Shown here one piece after another: positions 1 through 8,181 of a stretch of DNA of 64,000 nt. The stretch is from Thiodiazotropha sp040506705 (lineage in GTDB: Bacteria; Pseudomonadota; Gammaproteobacteria; Chromatiales; Chromatiaceae), in the NCBI GenBank assembly GCA_040506705.1, contig JBEVWG010000036.1:1-64000 (forward strand), in the 5' to 3' direction. A model generated the notes under the pieces. The model was not told the origin of the DNA and did no database searches. It was given only the letters and a program-made list of their open reading frames with translations. Each line of letters opens with the position of its first letter. Position 1 is the first letter of the stretch. The translations under genes and the position numbers were made by a program.

Positions 1-202
1 ACCATCAGGGTGAGCATTCACTAAAACCCCAGATAGTTTGTTCATTACCAGCAGCATCTCTATACCGACTTGTTAGGTGGTTTGGTTTCAGCTGGACATG
101 GTGCGGCAGGGCCGCACCCTACAGGTGAATTTGTTTCGGGAGTCATCACGATTCAGTTTCGCCCCCCCGGCGAATCACTCTCCTCGTTGAATACAGCAAC
201 CC

Positions 203-283
203 GTAGCCTGGATGAAGTGCAACGGAATCCGGGAGAACACTGCACCAATCTTCCCGGATTCCGCTTCACTCCATCCAGGCTAC
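203..283. repeat. REP-like 81 bp hairpin (first of four)
   Basis: Two 32-nt arms around a short loop form an imperfect inverted repeat; the arm core is GGATGAAGTGCAACGGAATC. Identical or near-identical copies lie at 556-636, 916-996 and 1276-1356. From memory, arms of this type (GCCCGGATG...GCGGAATCCGGG) are a widespread family of repetitive extragenic palindromes in proteobacteria. This assignment is by recall, not by search. Confidence 0.8.
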
Positions 284-333
284 CTTGCTGTTCGATCTTG
301 ACGATTCTGTTGAGGCTAGGGCCATGATGAATC

Positions 334-476
334 GTAGGGTGCGGCCCTGCCGCACCATCAGGGTGAGCATTCACTAAAACCCCAGATAGTTTGTTCATTA
401 CCAGCAGCATCTCTATACCGACTTGTTAGGTGGTTTGGTTTCAGCTGGACATGGTGCGGCAGGGCCGCACCCTACA
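334..476. repeat. MITE-like segment bounded by inverted 24-mers (array copy)
   Basis: Starts with GTAGGGTGCGGCCCTGCCGC and ends with its inverse complement. Further array copies lie at 693-836 and 1053-1196, and a partial copy is cut by the window edge at 1-123. Each 24-mer end is itself nearly palindromic (GGTGCGGC/GCCGCACC around CCT), so each end could fold alone. The interior carries a motif close to CCACCTAACAAGTCGG, echoed beside the solo end at 62165. Confidence 0.8.
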
Positions 477-1418
477 GGTGAATTTGTTTCGGGAGTCATC
501 ACGATTCAGTTTCGCCCCCCCGGCGAATCACTCTCCTCGTTGAATACAGCAACCCGTAGCCTGGATGAAGTGCAACGGAATCCGGGAGAACACTGCACCA
601 ATCTTCCCGGATTCCGCTTCACTCCATCCAGGCTACCTTGCTTTTCGATCTTGACGATTTGGTTGATGTTCCACTCAAAGCCATGATGAATCGTAGGGTG
701 CGGCCCTGCCGCACCATCAGGGTGAGCATTCAGTAAAAAACCCAGATTGTTTGTTCATTACCAGCAGCGTCTCTACACCGACTCGTTAGGTGGTTTTGGT
801 TTCAGTTGGACATGGTGCGGCAGGGCCGCACCCTACAGGTGAATTTGTTTCGGGAGTGATCACGATTCAGTTTTGTCCCCCGGCGATTCGCTGTACTCGT
901 TGAATACAGCAATCCGTAGCCTGGATGAAGTGCAACGGAATCCGGGAGAACACCGCACCAATCTTCCCGGATTCCGCTTCACTCCATCCAGGCTACCTTG
1001 CTTTTCGATCTTGACGATTTGGTTGATGTTCCACTCAAAGCCATGATGAATCGTAGGGTGCGGCCCTGCCGCACCATCAGGGTGAGCATTCAGTAAAAAA
1101 CCCAGATTGTTTGTTCATTACCAGCAGCGTCTCTACACCGACTCGTTAGGTGGTTTTGGTTTCAGTTGGACATGGTGCGGCAGGGCCGCACCCTACAGGT
1201 GAATTTGTTTCGGGAGTCATCACGATTCAGTTTTGTCCCCCGGCGATTCACTGTACTCGTTGAATACAGCAATCCGTAGCCTGGATGAAGTGCAACGGAA
1301 TCCGGGAGAACACTGCACCAATCTTCCTGGATTCCGTTTCACTTCATCCAGGCTACCTTGCTCGCCCGTGTTAAAACGGCGTGCCAAGAGGTGCATTGTT
1401 CAATGTTGGTTTTTTTTC

Positions 1419-1579
1419 GTAGGGTGCGGCCCTGCCGCACCATGTCCAACTGAAACGAAAACCAACAGACGAGCCGGTTAACAGAGAGCTTGTTTCTACT
1501 GACGTTGATAGTAGCCAGGGAGATATCCGTGATTTCTGAAGAATCCACACGCTTGTGGTGCGGCAGGGCCGCCCCCTAC
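1419..1579. repeat. MITE-like element, 161 bp
   Basis: Bounded by the same inverted GC-rich 24-mers as the array segments. The interior begins ATGTCCAACTGAAACGAAAA and is clearly related to the element at 17167-17323, with shared GAAAACC, GGTTAAC-like and ATTTCT...AAT blocks in the same order. It has no coding capacity, so any mobility would have to be supplied in trans. Confidence 0.8.
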
Positions 1580-1613
1580 AGATCGATTTTTCTCAATCTT
1601 CAACCGTTCAGGG

Positions 1614-1868
1614 TTAGCGGACCATCTCAGTCGGCTTCTCAATCTCATAAAGTGCCTCGTCTATGTTCTCCAACCGGCTCTCCAGCACGGCTCGGGCATC
1701 ATGCAAACCGCGGTTGTAGTAGTAGGGGCCAATCTTTTCGGAAAAGAAATCCAAGAGAAATTCCGCATCGAACTGTCCGATCTCCTGATCCATCTCCTTG
1801 CTGAAGTAGCGCTTGATCTTATGTACGATAAGTTCCTTTTCGTCCTTTGAAAATTCAATCATCGGCAT
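1614..1868 (-). CDS. DUF2164 family protein
   Basis: An 84-residue soluble acidic protein. The core, with KIKRYFSKEMDQEIGQFDAE followed by LLDFF and IGPYYYNRGLHDA, is the signature of the DUF2164 family, and the length matches full-length members. Function is unknown. An AAGGAG ribosome site precedes the first ATG. It starts 3 nt after the stop of the upstream HNH gene, so the two are very probably co-transcribed. Its 3' end abuts the repeat-rich region. Confidence 0.88.
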   Translation of the reverse strand: MPMIEFSKDEKELIVHKIKRYFSKEMDQEIGQFDAEFLLDFFSEKIGPYYYNRGLHDARAVLESRLENIDEALYEIEKPTEMVR

Positions 1869-1871
1869 GGC

Positions 1872-2240
1872 TTATTTCTTCTCCTTGAGCATCTCCGCAA
1901 GATCGGCGAATGGGTTATGGGTGGTGGTGTTTGTCTGCTTGCTGTCTGCGGCATCACCGTAGGCTGAATCTTTGTAGCGGGAGTGCTCGTTGTCGTGACA
2001 GTAGATGCACAGTAACTCCCAGTTGCTGCCATCCGCTGGATTGTTGTCGTGATTGTGGTCGCGATGGTGCACGGTCAGTTCACGGAGATTTTCGCGGCTG
2101 AACTCCCGCGCGCAGCGTCCACAAACCCAGGGGTACATTTTCAATGCTCGCTCTCGGTACCCCTTTTCCCGCTGCTCCCGGTTGCGGTGAGCCTCAGCAA
2201 CGATGCGATCGAGTTTGTCTGAAGAGCTTTCCGATGTCAT
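1872..2240 (-). CDS. yajD: YajD-like HNH nuclease family protein
   Basis: About 122 residues. An HNH fold is visible: a CGRC pair, then LTVHHRDHNHDNNPADGSNW and the closing LLCIYCHDNEH, giving four zinc-type cysteines and the catalytic His-Asn-His. This arrangement is typical of the small YajD family, whose biological role is poorly known. An in-frame ATG lies at 2258, but an AGGGG ribosome site sits six bases before the ATG at 2240, so the shorter start is preferred. The C-terminal tail (NPFADLAEML) is common in this group. It is the first gene of a two-gene unit with the DUF2164 gene. Confidence 0.85.
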   Translation of the reverse strand: MTSESSSDKLDRIVAEAHRNREQREKGYRERALKMYPWVCGRCAREFSRENLRELTVHHRDHNHDNNPADGSNWELLCIYCHDNEHSRYKDSAYGDAADSKQTNTTTHNPFADLAEMLKEKK

Positions 2241-2399
2241 GGTGATGGCCCCTAACATTCTGATATTAAAAGGACAGGCCGAAGATGGCCTATTTAATTG
2301 CCAGGTTAATAGTAAAGCCTAAACCATATTAAGTTTCGTCTAAAGGCCTGTATTTGACTGAGTGGGGATCACAATCCCACTGTTACCGTTTGCCAGTCA

Positions 2400-2423
2400 T
2401 GGTGCGGCAGGGCCGCATCCTAC
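2400..2423. repeat. Solo copy of the GC-rich 24-mer end
   Basis: The 24-mer that bounds the MITE-like elements occurs alone here with one change, in the otherwise AT-rich 2259-2563 gap before the peroxiredoxin gene. No matching inverted partner was found nearby. Nothing else was recognised in this gap. Confidence 0.75.
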
Positions 2424-2563
2424 GGGTAGCCCTTTCTCTTGATTGTATTTATTGATAGGATAATACAATAAATATAATCATAATAAACGAATATACCAAT
2501 TAATTGGATTGGCGTAGAGTTGCCTCCAAGTTTACAGACTCTTTAAAAACTTAGGAGATAATA

Positions 2564-3313
2564 ATGTTAACCAATCGTGAAAATCAGACCGTACCTAATG
2601 TCACCTTCCGTACCCGCCGAGAGCATGAGTGGGTTGATGTCACCAGTGACGAGATATTTAAAGGTAAGACAGTAGTGGTGTTTGCACTGCCTGGTGCATT
2701 TACGCCAACCTGCTCATCTACCCATGTACCTCGCTATAACCAACTAACCCCGGTCTTAAAGAGTCAGGGTGTTGATGAGGTGATCTGTATCGCTGTAAAT
2801 GATGCCTTTGTAATGAATGAGTGGCAACTGGAACAGAAGGCCGACCGGATTACATTCCTGCCTGACGGCAATGGAGACTTTACCCGTGGTATGGAGATGT
2901 TGGTTTCAAAAGAGGATCTCGGTTTTGGTGATCGCTCCTGGCGTTACTCCATGCTGGTGAAGGATGGGGTTATCGAAAAGATGTTCATCGAGCCAGATGT
3001 TCCAGGAGACCCTTTTGAAGTCTCTGATGCCGATACTATGCTGGCCTATATTGCGCCTCAGCAGCCTAAGCCTCTGGATGTTACCGTTTTTACCCGCGAA
3101 GGCTGTCCTTTCTGTGTGCGCGCTAAAGGGATGTTGAGAGATGCCGGCATTGAGTTTGAAGAGTTGGTGTTGAACAGGGACTACAGCGAGAGCAGTCTAC
3201 GTGCTGTTGCCGGGGTTTCAATGGTGCCTCAGATCTTTATCAATGGTGAGCGCGTTGGTGGCGCAGACAATCTTGAGCAGTATCTTTCTGAGCAGAGCAG
3301 AAGTGCGGCTTAA
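2564..3313 (+). CDS. Peroxiredoxin-glutaredoxin hybrid (Prx5/Grx fusion)
   Basis: A 249-residue cytoplasmic enzyme. Residues about 5-160 form a Prx5-type peroxiredoxin with the peroxidatic cysteine in PGAFTPTCSSTHVPRY. Residues about 170-245 form a glutaredoxin domain with the CPFC active site and the VPQIFINGERVGG glutathione-binding segment. Such fusions reduce hydrogen and alkyl peroxides using glutathione directly, as in the Haemophilus and Chromatium enzymes. A strong AGGAGA ribosome site precedes the ATG. Glutathione reductase follows on the same strand, so peroxide reduction and glutathione recycling are coupled. A hairpin lies between the two genes. Confidence 0.95.
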   Translation: MLTNRENQTVPNVTFRTRREHEWVDVTSDEIFKGKTVVVFALPGAFTPTCSSTHVPRYNQLTPVLKSQGVDEVICIAVNDAFVMNEWQLEQKADRITFLPDGNGDFTRGMEMLVSKEDLGFGDRSWRYSMLVKDGVIEKMFIEPDVPGDPFEVSDADTMLAYIAPQQPKPLDVTVFTREGCPFCVRAKGMLRDAGIEFEELVLNRDYSESSLRAVAGVSMVPQIFINGERVGGADNLEQYLSEQSRSAA

Positions 3314-3325
3314 GTCATTCAATAG

Positions 3326-3348
3326 ACCCTCTCCTGCCTGGAGAGGGT
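3326..3348 (+). terminator. Hairpin after the peroxiredoxin gene
   Basis: A perfect 9-bp stem (ACCCTCTCC / GGAGAGGGT) with a 5-nt loop. Only a weak T tract follows, so it may attenuate or process rather than fully end transcription before the glutathione reductase gene. Confidence 0.55.
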
Positions 3349-3420
3349 AATTCTATCCAAGACAAGTCGCGACAGCTGAAATCAGGGTAGTTCGACGCGG
3401 TAGTATAATTAGGAATCATC

Positions 3421-4830
3421 ATGAACAGACATTTCGATTTGATCTCAATTGGGGGTGGTAGTGGTGGCTTGGCGGTAGCCGAAAGGGCTGCTCAGCTTGG
3501 GCGCAGAGTTGCTGTAGTGGAACCCTCAAAGATGGGAGGTACCTGTGTGAATAGTGGCTGTGTACCGAAAAAGGTTATGTGGTATGCGGCTCAGCTGGCT
3601 CATGCTGTTGATGATGCGAGCGGGTTCGGCGTGCCCGCCTCTCGTGGTAAAACCGAATGGGCCAGCTTGGTTGATGGTCGTAACGCCTACATCGAAAATA
3701 TCAACCGTTACTGGGATGGTTACGTTGATCAACTTGGTGTTACCCACATTGATGGATATGCCAGATTCGTTGGTCCTGGTGAAGTTGAAGTGAACGGTGA
3801 GATATATGCAGCAGATCATATTGTGGTTGCAACGGGCGGTGAACCAATTGTACCTCGCGTAACGGGTGCTGAATTGGGGATTACCTCAGATGGTTTTTTC
3901 GCCCTAAGTGAGCAGCCGGAAAAAGTGGCCGTGATAGGCGGTGGATATATCGGTGTAGAGCTGGCAGGTATGTTGTCTGCATTGGGGTCTGAAGTAACGA
4001 TAGTTGCATTGGAGGAGCGGTTGCTTGAGGTTTTTGATCCAATGGTCAGCAGAGTGTTGATGGGTGAGATGGAGAAGCAGGGTGTTATACAAAAGCTCTC
4101 GTTTCAGGTTAATGGGTTGGAAAAAACCGATGCAGGCATTGCCCTGAATGGAAGTGAAGGTGAACGTGTTGAAGGATTCGATACAGTGATCTGGGCGGTA
4201 GGTCGTTCACCTAACACCTCATCACTGGGCCTGGAGATGGCGGGCATTGAAAAACAGGGCAACGGTATCATACCGACCGACGAGTATCAGAACACAAACG
4301 TACCAGGCATCTATGCCATAGGCGATATCACAGGTCGTACACCATTGACTCCGGTTGCGATAGCTGCCGGAAGACGCTTGGCTGATCGGTTGTTCAATAA
4401 TCAAATCAATAGCAGAGTGGATTACGATAACATCCCTAGTGTGGTTTTCTCTCATCCTCCGGTTGCTACGGTAGGCTTGACTGAACCTCAGGCTCGAGAG
4501 CAGCACCAGCAGGTTCGCGTTTATCAAACTCAATTCACACCTATGCGACACGCTCTCTCATCTCATGGTGTGACTACAGCAATGAAGTTGATATGTGTTG
4601 GTGAAGAAGAACGAGTGGTTGGTATTCACCTGATTGGTGACAATGTGGATGAGATGCTTCAGGGATTTGCAGTGGCAGTTAAGATGGGAGCCACTAAGGC
4701 CGATTTAGATAATACCATTGCCATACATCCAGTCAGTTCTGAAGAGTTGGTGACGATGAAGGTATCCGATCCAGATCCTGCTGATCAGCAAAATATCGAT
4801 TCGGAAAGGAACGAGCAGATGTGTCAGTAA
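3421..4830 (+). CDS. gor: Glutathione reductase
   Basis: A 469-residue FAD/NADPH disulfide oxidoreductase that regenerates glutathione from its disulfide. It has an N-terminal FAD motif GGGSGGLAVAERAAQLG, the redox-active pair in GGTCVNSGCVPKK (the family usually has V where S is seen), the second Rossmann motif GGGYIGVELAG, the FAD contact GDITGRTPLTPVAIAAGR and the C-terminal dimer-partner base in HPVSSEELVTM. It is slightly longer than the usual 450 residues because of an acidic tail. A ribosome site AGGAA precedes the ATG. It follows the glutathione-dependent peroxiredoxin, its likely partner. Confidence 0.95.
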   Translation: MNRHFDLISIGGGSGGLAVAERAAQLGRRVAVVEPSKMGGTCVNSGCVPKKVMWYAAQLAHAVDDASGFGVPASRGKTEWASLVDGRNAYIENINRYWDGYVDQLGVTHIDGYARFVGPGEVEVNGEIYAADHIVVATGGEPIVPRVTGAELGITSDGFFALSEQPEKVAVIGGGYIGVELAGMLSALGSEVTIVALEERLLEVFDPMVSRVLMGEMEKQGVIQKLSFQVNGLEKTDAGIALNGSEGERVEGFDTVIWAVGRSPNTSSLGLEMAGIEKQGNGIIPTDEYQNTNVPGIYAIGDITGRTPLTPVAIAAGRRLADRLFNNQINSRVDYDNIPSVVFSHPPVATVGLTEPQAREQHQQVRVYQTQFTPMRHALSSHGVTTAMKLICVGEEERVVGIHLIGDNVDEMLQGFAVAVKMGATKADLDNTIAIHPVSSEELVTMKVSDPDPADQQNIDSERNEQMCQ

Positions 4831-4845
4831 AAACTCTTTCTAACA

Positions 4846-5871
4846 TCAATGGAGATGGGCTTGATCGCCTATCTCCACCTGAGGTATTTCAAGGATAGAG
4901 TCAGTGAGCGGTATATAGGTTCGCCATGTCATAGTAAACAGGCTTTCATCTGGTTCCAAAGTGATGGTATCAATGAAGGCACTCTTTTTAACCTGTTTGC
5001 CGCCTTTATAAAAGAAAGTCACAGGCATTTCAATTTCAGGTAAGTTAAAAATGGTCTCGCCTTGAGGTGTCAGGTTTTGCAAAAAAACAGTTTCGCCCCC
5101 TTGTGGATAGGGGATCTGTTGATCAACAGGTGCGGCCTGAAAATAGGCTGTATCGAAGTCTGCAGGTGGTAATGGGTATTTGTTATTTACCCACGCCTCG
5201 TCGTAGGTTCCTGCCAGTGCCAGCCGGGGAGTCCAGTATCTTCCCACTGGGCCGAATGACATCGGTATATATTGACCGTTTGGTATGGTCACGGGTTGAT
5301 TCAACTGTTCGGTAGATGGCATTGGTGAACCATCAATGAACGATTTGTTCAACTGCAGATGGTAGCCTCTGCCAACTGGGTTTTTCATGAATGCGCTGTG
5401 TTTGTTTATGTTTTTATGATGGTTGTCGATGCCACCGAAAGCCTGGTCATAGCTGATTGGCATTTTGTCGAAAATGGCAGGATAGCCAGGTCTGATTGCA
5501 AATTTGCCCGCTTCCCAATTTCGGCTTCCGGTGACTCTGAACGATTTATTTAAAGTACTCAGTTTGAGATTGACGTCGACGTTGGTTACAGGTGTTCCTC
5601 CTGGTGCGTAGGCACTGCCTAGCAAGAGAACATCGCAATGTCGTTTGAAAGGGGCATAATCCAGCTCATATAAAGGTGACGAATAGCCAGGTTCGCCAGA
5701 ATAGAGATCAGCAATGACCAAGGGTTTTTGCTTCTCAGTTAACTCAGCGAACTCTCCCTGTTTAGGTATATTAAATGTGCCCTTCGTAATGATTACCAAA
5801 AGTTCATGACCATCGTGTACATGGCATAAGGTATAACCGGTTTGAAATTGTGTTGAGCTGATTATTTCCAC
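4846..5871 (-). CDS. DUF2169 domain protein, type VI secretion accessory
   Basis: A 341-residue soluble protein of the DUF2169 family. Recognisable blocks are RNWEAGKFAIRPGYP, ISYDQAFGGID, NPVGRGY, and SFGPVGRYWTPRLALAGTYD followed by a W...PLPPADFD segment. Family members are found beside vgrG/PAAR effector genes and are thought to act as adaptors or chaperones that load effectors on the spike. It is the last gene of the minus-strand vgrG group, 85 nt after the preceding gene. The start codon is GTG and the ribosome site is weak. Confidence 0.85.
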   Translation of the reverse strand: MEIISSTQFQTGYTLCHVHDGHELLVIITKGTFNIPKQGEFAELTEKQKPLVIADLYSGEPGYSSPLYELDYAPFKRHCDVLLLGSAYAPGGTPVTNVDVNLKLSTLNKSFRVTGSRNWEAGKFAIRPGYPAIFDKMPISYDQAFGGIDNHHKNINKHSAFMKNPVGRGYHLQLNKSFIDGSPMPSTEQLNQPVTIPNGQYIPMSFGPVGRYWTPRLALAGTYDEAWVNNKYPLPPADFDTAYFQAAPVDQQIPYPQGGETVFLQNLTPQGETIFNLPEIEMPVTFFYKGGKQVKKSAFIDTITLEPDESLFTMTWRTYIPLTDSILEIPQVEIGDQAHLH

Positions 5872-5956
5872 TGTTCTACCAAGATTACAATATCAATGAA
5901 ATGGCCTAATAATTTATTGAGAATGGCTTTATCATGATTCGGTGCTAAATCTGTGT

Positions 5957-6460
5957 TTACTCCACCTTTGATAATCGCAATCGCTGACAATAGGGCAACA
6001 AAGCCTCTTCAGTAAGGGATTTGTATAACTCGTCAAACCGATGTAGTTCATCCTGATGGGTATGTTTGCCAGCTATCGCAATAAGCAGAGTATCGCAACT
6101 CTGAAAAAGATGGAGTTCGTTTTGCAAGTACTCTGTAGTGGATTTCTCCGGTGGTGACACCCCTTTGCCCATGGGGTGATCGGGGGGGTGATCAATCGAA
6201 AAATAGTTTGGTGTTATGGTGCGTAACTCGTGAAGCTGACCACGTTCTGTTTCGAACAGAGCCAGTAAGCTCGGTGGCCAGATTTGGTAACCAAGCTCAG
6301 GATTCAGTGCCTCTCCTCTACCAACAAGAAAGGCTAAAAATAATCTGTTGTTGCCGATTACCGGCATCGGTAAACTCATATAGCTGGTGAACTGTAGTGA
6401 TGGTGAAATCAGATTTCTTGCCGATGCTGTTGTGACCGAAGTGTATTGCTGATCAGACAT
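5957..6460 (-). CDS. Unknown protein in the type VI island
   Basis: A 167-residue protein with no clear signal peptide or membrane segment and no family I recognise. The N-terminal half contains a GYQIWPPSLLALFE segment and the C-terminal half is rich in His, Glu and Leu. It lies 24 nt downstream of the 194-residue gene and 85 nt upstream of the DUF2169 gene on the same strand. By position it could be an immunity protein, a second adaptor or a chaperone for the PAAR-peptidase effector; that is inference only. Confidence 0.6.
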   Translation of the reverse strand: MSDQQYTSVTTASARNLISPSLQFTSYMSLPMPVIGNNRLFLAFLVGRGEALNPELGYQIWPPSLLALFETERGQLHELRTITPNYFSIDHPPDHPMGKGVSPPEKSTTEYLQNELHLFQSCDTLLIAIAGKHTHQDELHRFDELYKSLTEEALLPYCQRLRLSKVE

Positions 6461-6484
6461 TAGATAGATACCTCTTCGGTCAAT

Positions 6485-7069
6485 TTAAGAGTTGGCAATT
6501 TGACCAATCCAGCGTAAAAACTCGCCGCTGAATAGTTCGTAGTAGGGCATGAGTGGCTTTTCAGCATGTCGCTCGAAATAACCGACATAGGCTTTGGCTG
6601 CCTGCTTGATTTCACTGCTGACATTCATACTCCCTCTGATGTATTCCGGGATCAGGATGTCATATAGTGTCCAGATGTGTTCAAATTCAGGAATGATCTC
6701 ATTTGGATTCTCAAATGAGGGGCGGTTGTGTATCCATGGAGGTGGTTGCAGATTCGGAACCTCCATTTCAAACCGCTTAAGTGTAATGAATCGAGCGTTG
6801 GACAGGTCATACGTAGCAATATACTGAGGATCAGTTATCGCTGTCCCTGATTCCGGTGTAGTGCGGGTGAAGTAGATCAGGCGCGTCACAATAATTCTGT
6901 TACCTTCTGCCTTTATCATTGGCAGAGTGATACCGCGTTCTAATGGCATCATGTTCGCGTGCTGACCTATCTGCTGCACCGCGTCTTTCATGGACATGGC
7001 GAATACCCCTGTCGTGTTAACGCAAATCAAAAAAAGTATATTGATATGCCAAAATAGTTTTCTACTCAT
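6485..7069 (-). CDS. Unknown exported protein, candidate immunity protein
   Basis: A 194-residue protein with an N-terminal hydrophobic stretch (FWHINILFLICVNTTGVFA) that looks like a Sec signal peptide, followed by a mature alpha/beta domain rich in aromatic residues. I do not recognise a family. It starts 6 nt after the stop of the PAAR-peptidase gene, the usual place of an immunity gene. A periplasmic location would fit protection against an effector delivered to the periplasm. Function is inferred from position only. Confidence 0.62.
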   Translation of the reverse strand: MSRKLFWHINILFLICVNTTGVFAMSMKDAVQQIGQHANMMPLERGITLPMIKAEGNRIIVTRLIYFTRTTPESGTAITDPQYIATYDLSNARFITLKRFEMEVPNLQPPPWIHNRPSFENPNEIIPEFEHIWTLYDILIPEYIRGSMNVSSEIKQAAKAYVGYFERHAEKPLMPYYELFSGEFLRWIGQIANS

Positions 7070-7075
7070 GATTGT

Positions 7076-8103
7076 TCAAAATATCGGATTATTGGTGACA
7101 GATGCGCCACTCATAGCAAAGCCATTTGCAACCGCATTATTTGCACCAGTTGTCAGAAAATTTTGAAATTGGGCTGCTGTAGCCCTCTGGTTACAGACTC
7201 CAATGCCTGTATCGTTGTAGATAACGTGTGTGATGTTGCCATCATCGTCATATTCATAACCGGTGACCAACACGGCATGAGCACCTGTTTGAGTTCCCCA
7301 GCCTGGCAGACCGGCAACATCACCATTGGCAATAACGCCTCTACCCTGGGATAGCGCTGTTTCAAATTGCCCTAGCTGGAGGCCGCTTGAGGTAGGGGCA
7401 ATTCTGCTTGATGGAACACCATTATTACCGAGTATTGAAACTTGCTGCCCTGATGTAGTGCCACCACTGTAAAAAGCCTGATTTTGTGCTGTTACCGGTC
7501 CACCACTTCCTGCGCTGCCAATGGCGGGTTGGGAGGCGTTACTATTTGCGATGGCAGTGTTTAGCATCGCTTCCTGTCCGGGATTTGCACCAGTGGCCAG
7601 TTGTACAATCTGTCTGGAAGACTCGACGCCGCAGTTGTTATAGCTCTGTCCCGCAGAGTTTGGGCTGATTGGATTTCCGCTGGCAGTGGTGGAGCCCGGA
7701 GGAGGATTTCTTCCTGCCGCCATATTTTGACAGGCCTGATTGCCAAGTCTTGGATTACCGGTAACGCCTGACAGGCCGATCAGTACTGTCGGACAGCATG
7801 GTGGCATGATGATCGATCCAGGATGGGTGCCTGAGTCACTCATCCTGGCGGCGGGCATATTCATGATCGGCACGGGAAATGCGCCGCGAACAATTGGATT
7901 TGGAACAGGAACCGGGGTGATACAGAGGCTATAGTCGCCCATCCTTGCGGCAGGTTGTCCCCCAATTAATACCGTGGGCGCACCTGGTGGAATAATGGGA
8001 AGGCCGGGGGGGGCGCATGGGGCGGTGGCGGTACTGCCGGTAGGATCTGAGGCAGAATGCAGAGAATCGTATCACCGACGCGGGCTGCAGGTTTACCGCT
8101 CAT
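7076..8103 (-). CDS. PAAR-domain effector with papain/C39-like peptidase domain, frameshifted
   Basis: The gene starts at 8103 behind an AGAGGA ribosome site and reads MSGKPAARVGDTILC, a PAAR opening. The frame is lost at a run of eight G (8006-8013) and runs to a stop some 45 codons in. In the next frame the PAAR reading resumes exactly, with LPIIPPGAPTVLIGGQPAAR, and stays open to 7076; one more base in the run restores a 342-residue protein. Three PAAR motifs (PAARVGD, PAARMGD, PAARMSD) cap the VgrG spike. The C-terminal half has the pattern of a papain-like peptidase: Q-x4-C in QSYNNCG, histidine in GAHAVLVTGYEYDDDGN and Asn/Asp in IYNDTG. It is probably a type VI cysteine-peptidase toxin. 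The frameshift may be phase variation, decay or a sequencing error. Confidence 0.82.
8006..8013. other. Eight-G homopolymer at the frameshift of the PAAR effector
   Basis: Read on the minus strand this is eight C after CATGCG. With six or nine C the two PAAR half-frames join into one open frame; with eight they do not. Runs of this length are prone to slipped-strand changes and also to base-calling error. Confidence 0.85.
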
Positions 8104-8181
8104 TGCTTATATCCTCTGTTGTTTGGTTATCCATACTAGGGCCTGTTAACACTTGTCAATCTGAGTAGTCAGTTATCTTAT

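Larger units (their letters stand above)
1..1375. repeat. Tandem array of about four 353-360 bp composite units
   Basis: The same unit starts at 1, 354, 713 and 1073 (periods 353, 359 and 360), and similarity stops near 1365-1375. Each unit combines two parts: a long hairpin (203-283, 556-636, 916-996, 1276-1356) whose arms begin GTAGCCTGGATGAAGTGC and end in the reverse complement, and a 143-144 bp segment bounded by inverted copies of a GC-rich 24-mer. Small open frames inside the array repeat with the unit and look non-coding. No transposase is visible. The array continues off the left edge of the window. Confidence 0.93.

Noticed and set aside
70..686. Open frames of 85-87 codons in the 353-bp array
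   Set aside because: They repeat with the unit, span hairpins and have no ribosome site or recognisable protein pattern; they are products of the repeat itself.
1..1375. CRISPR array
   Set aside because: Units are over 350 bp and nearly identical throughout, with no short repeats separated by unique spacers, and no cas genes.
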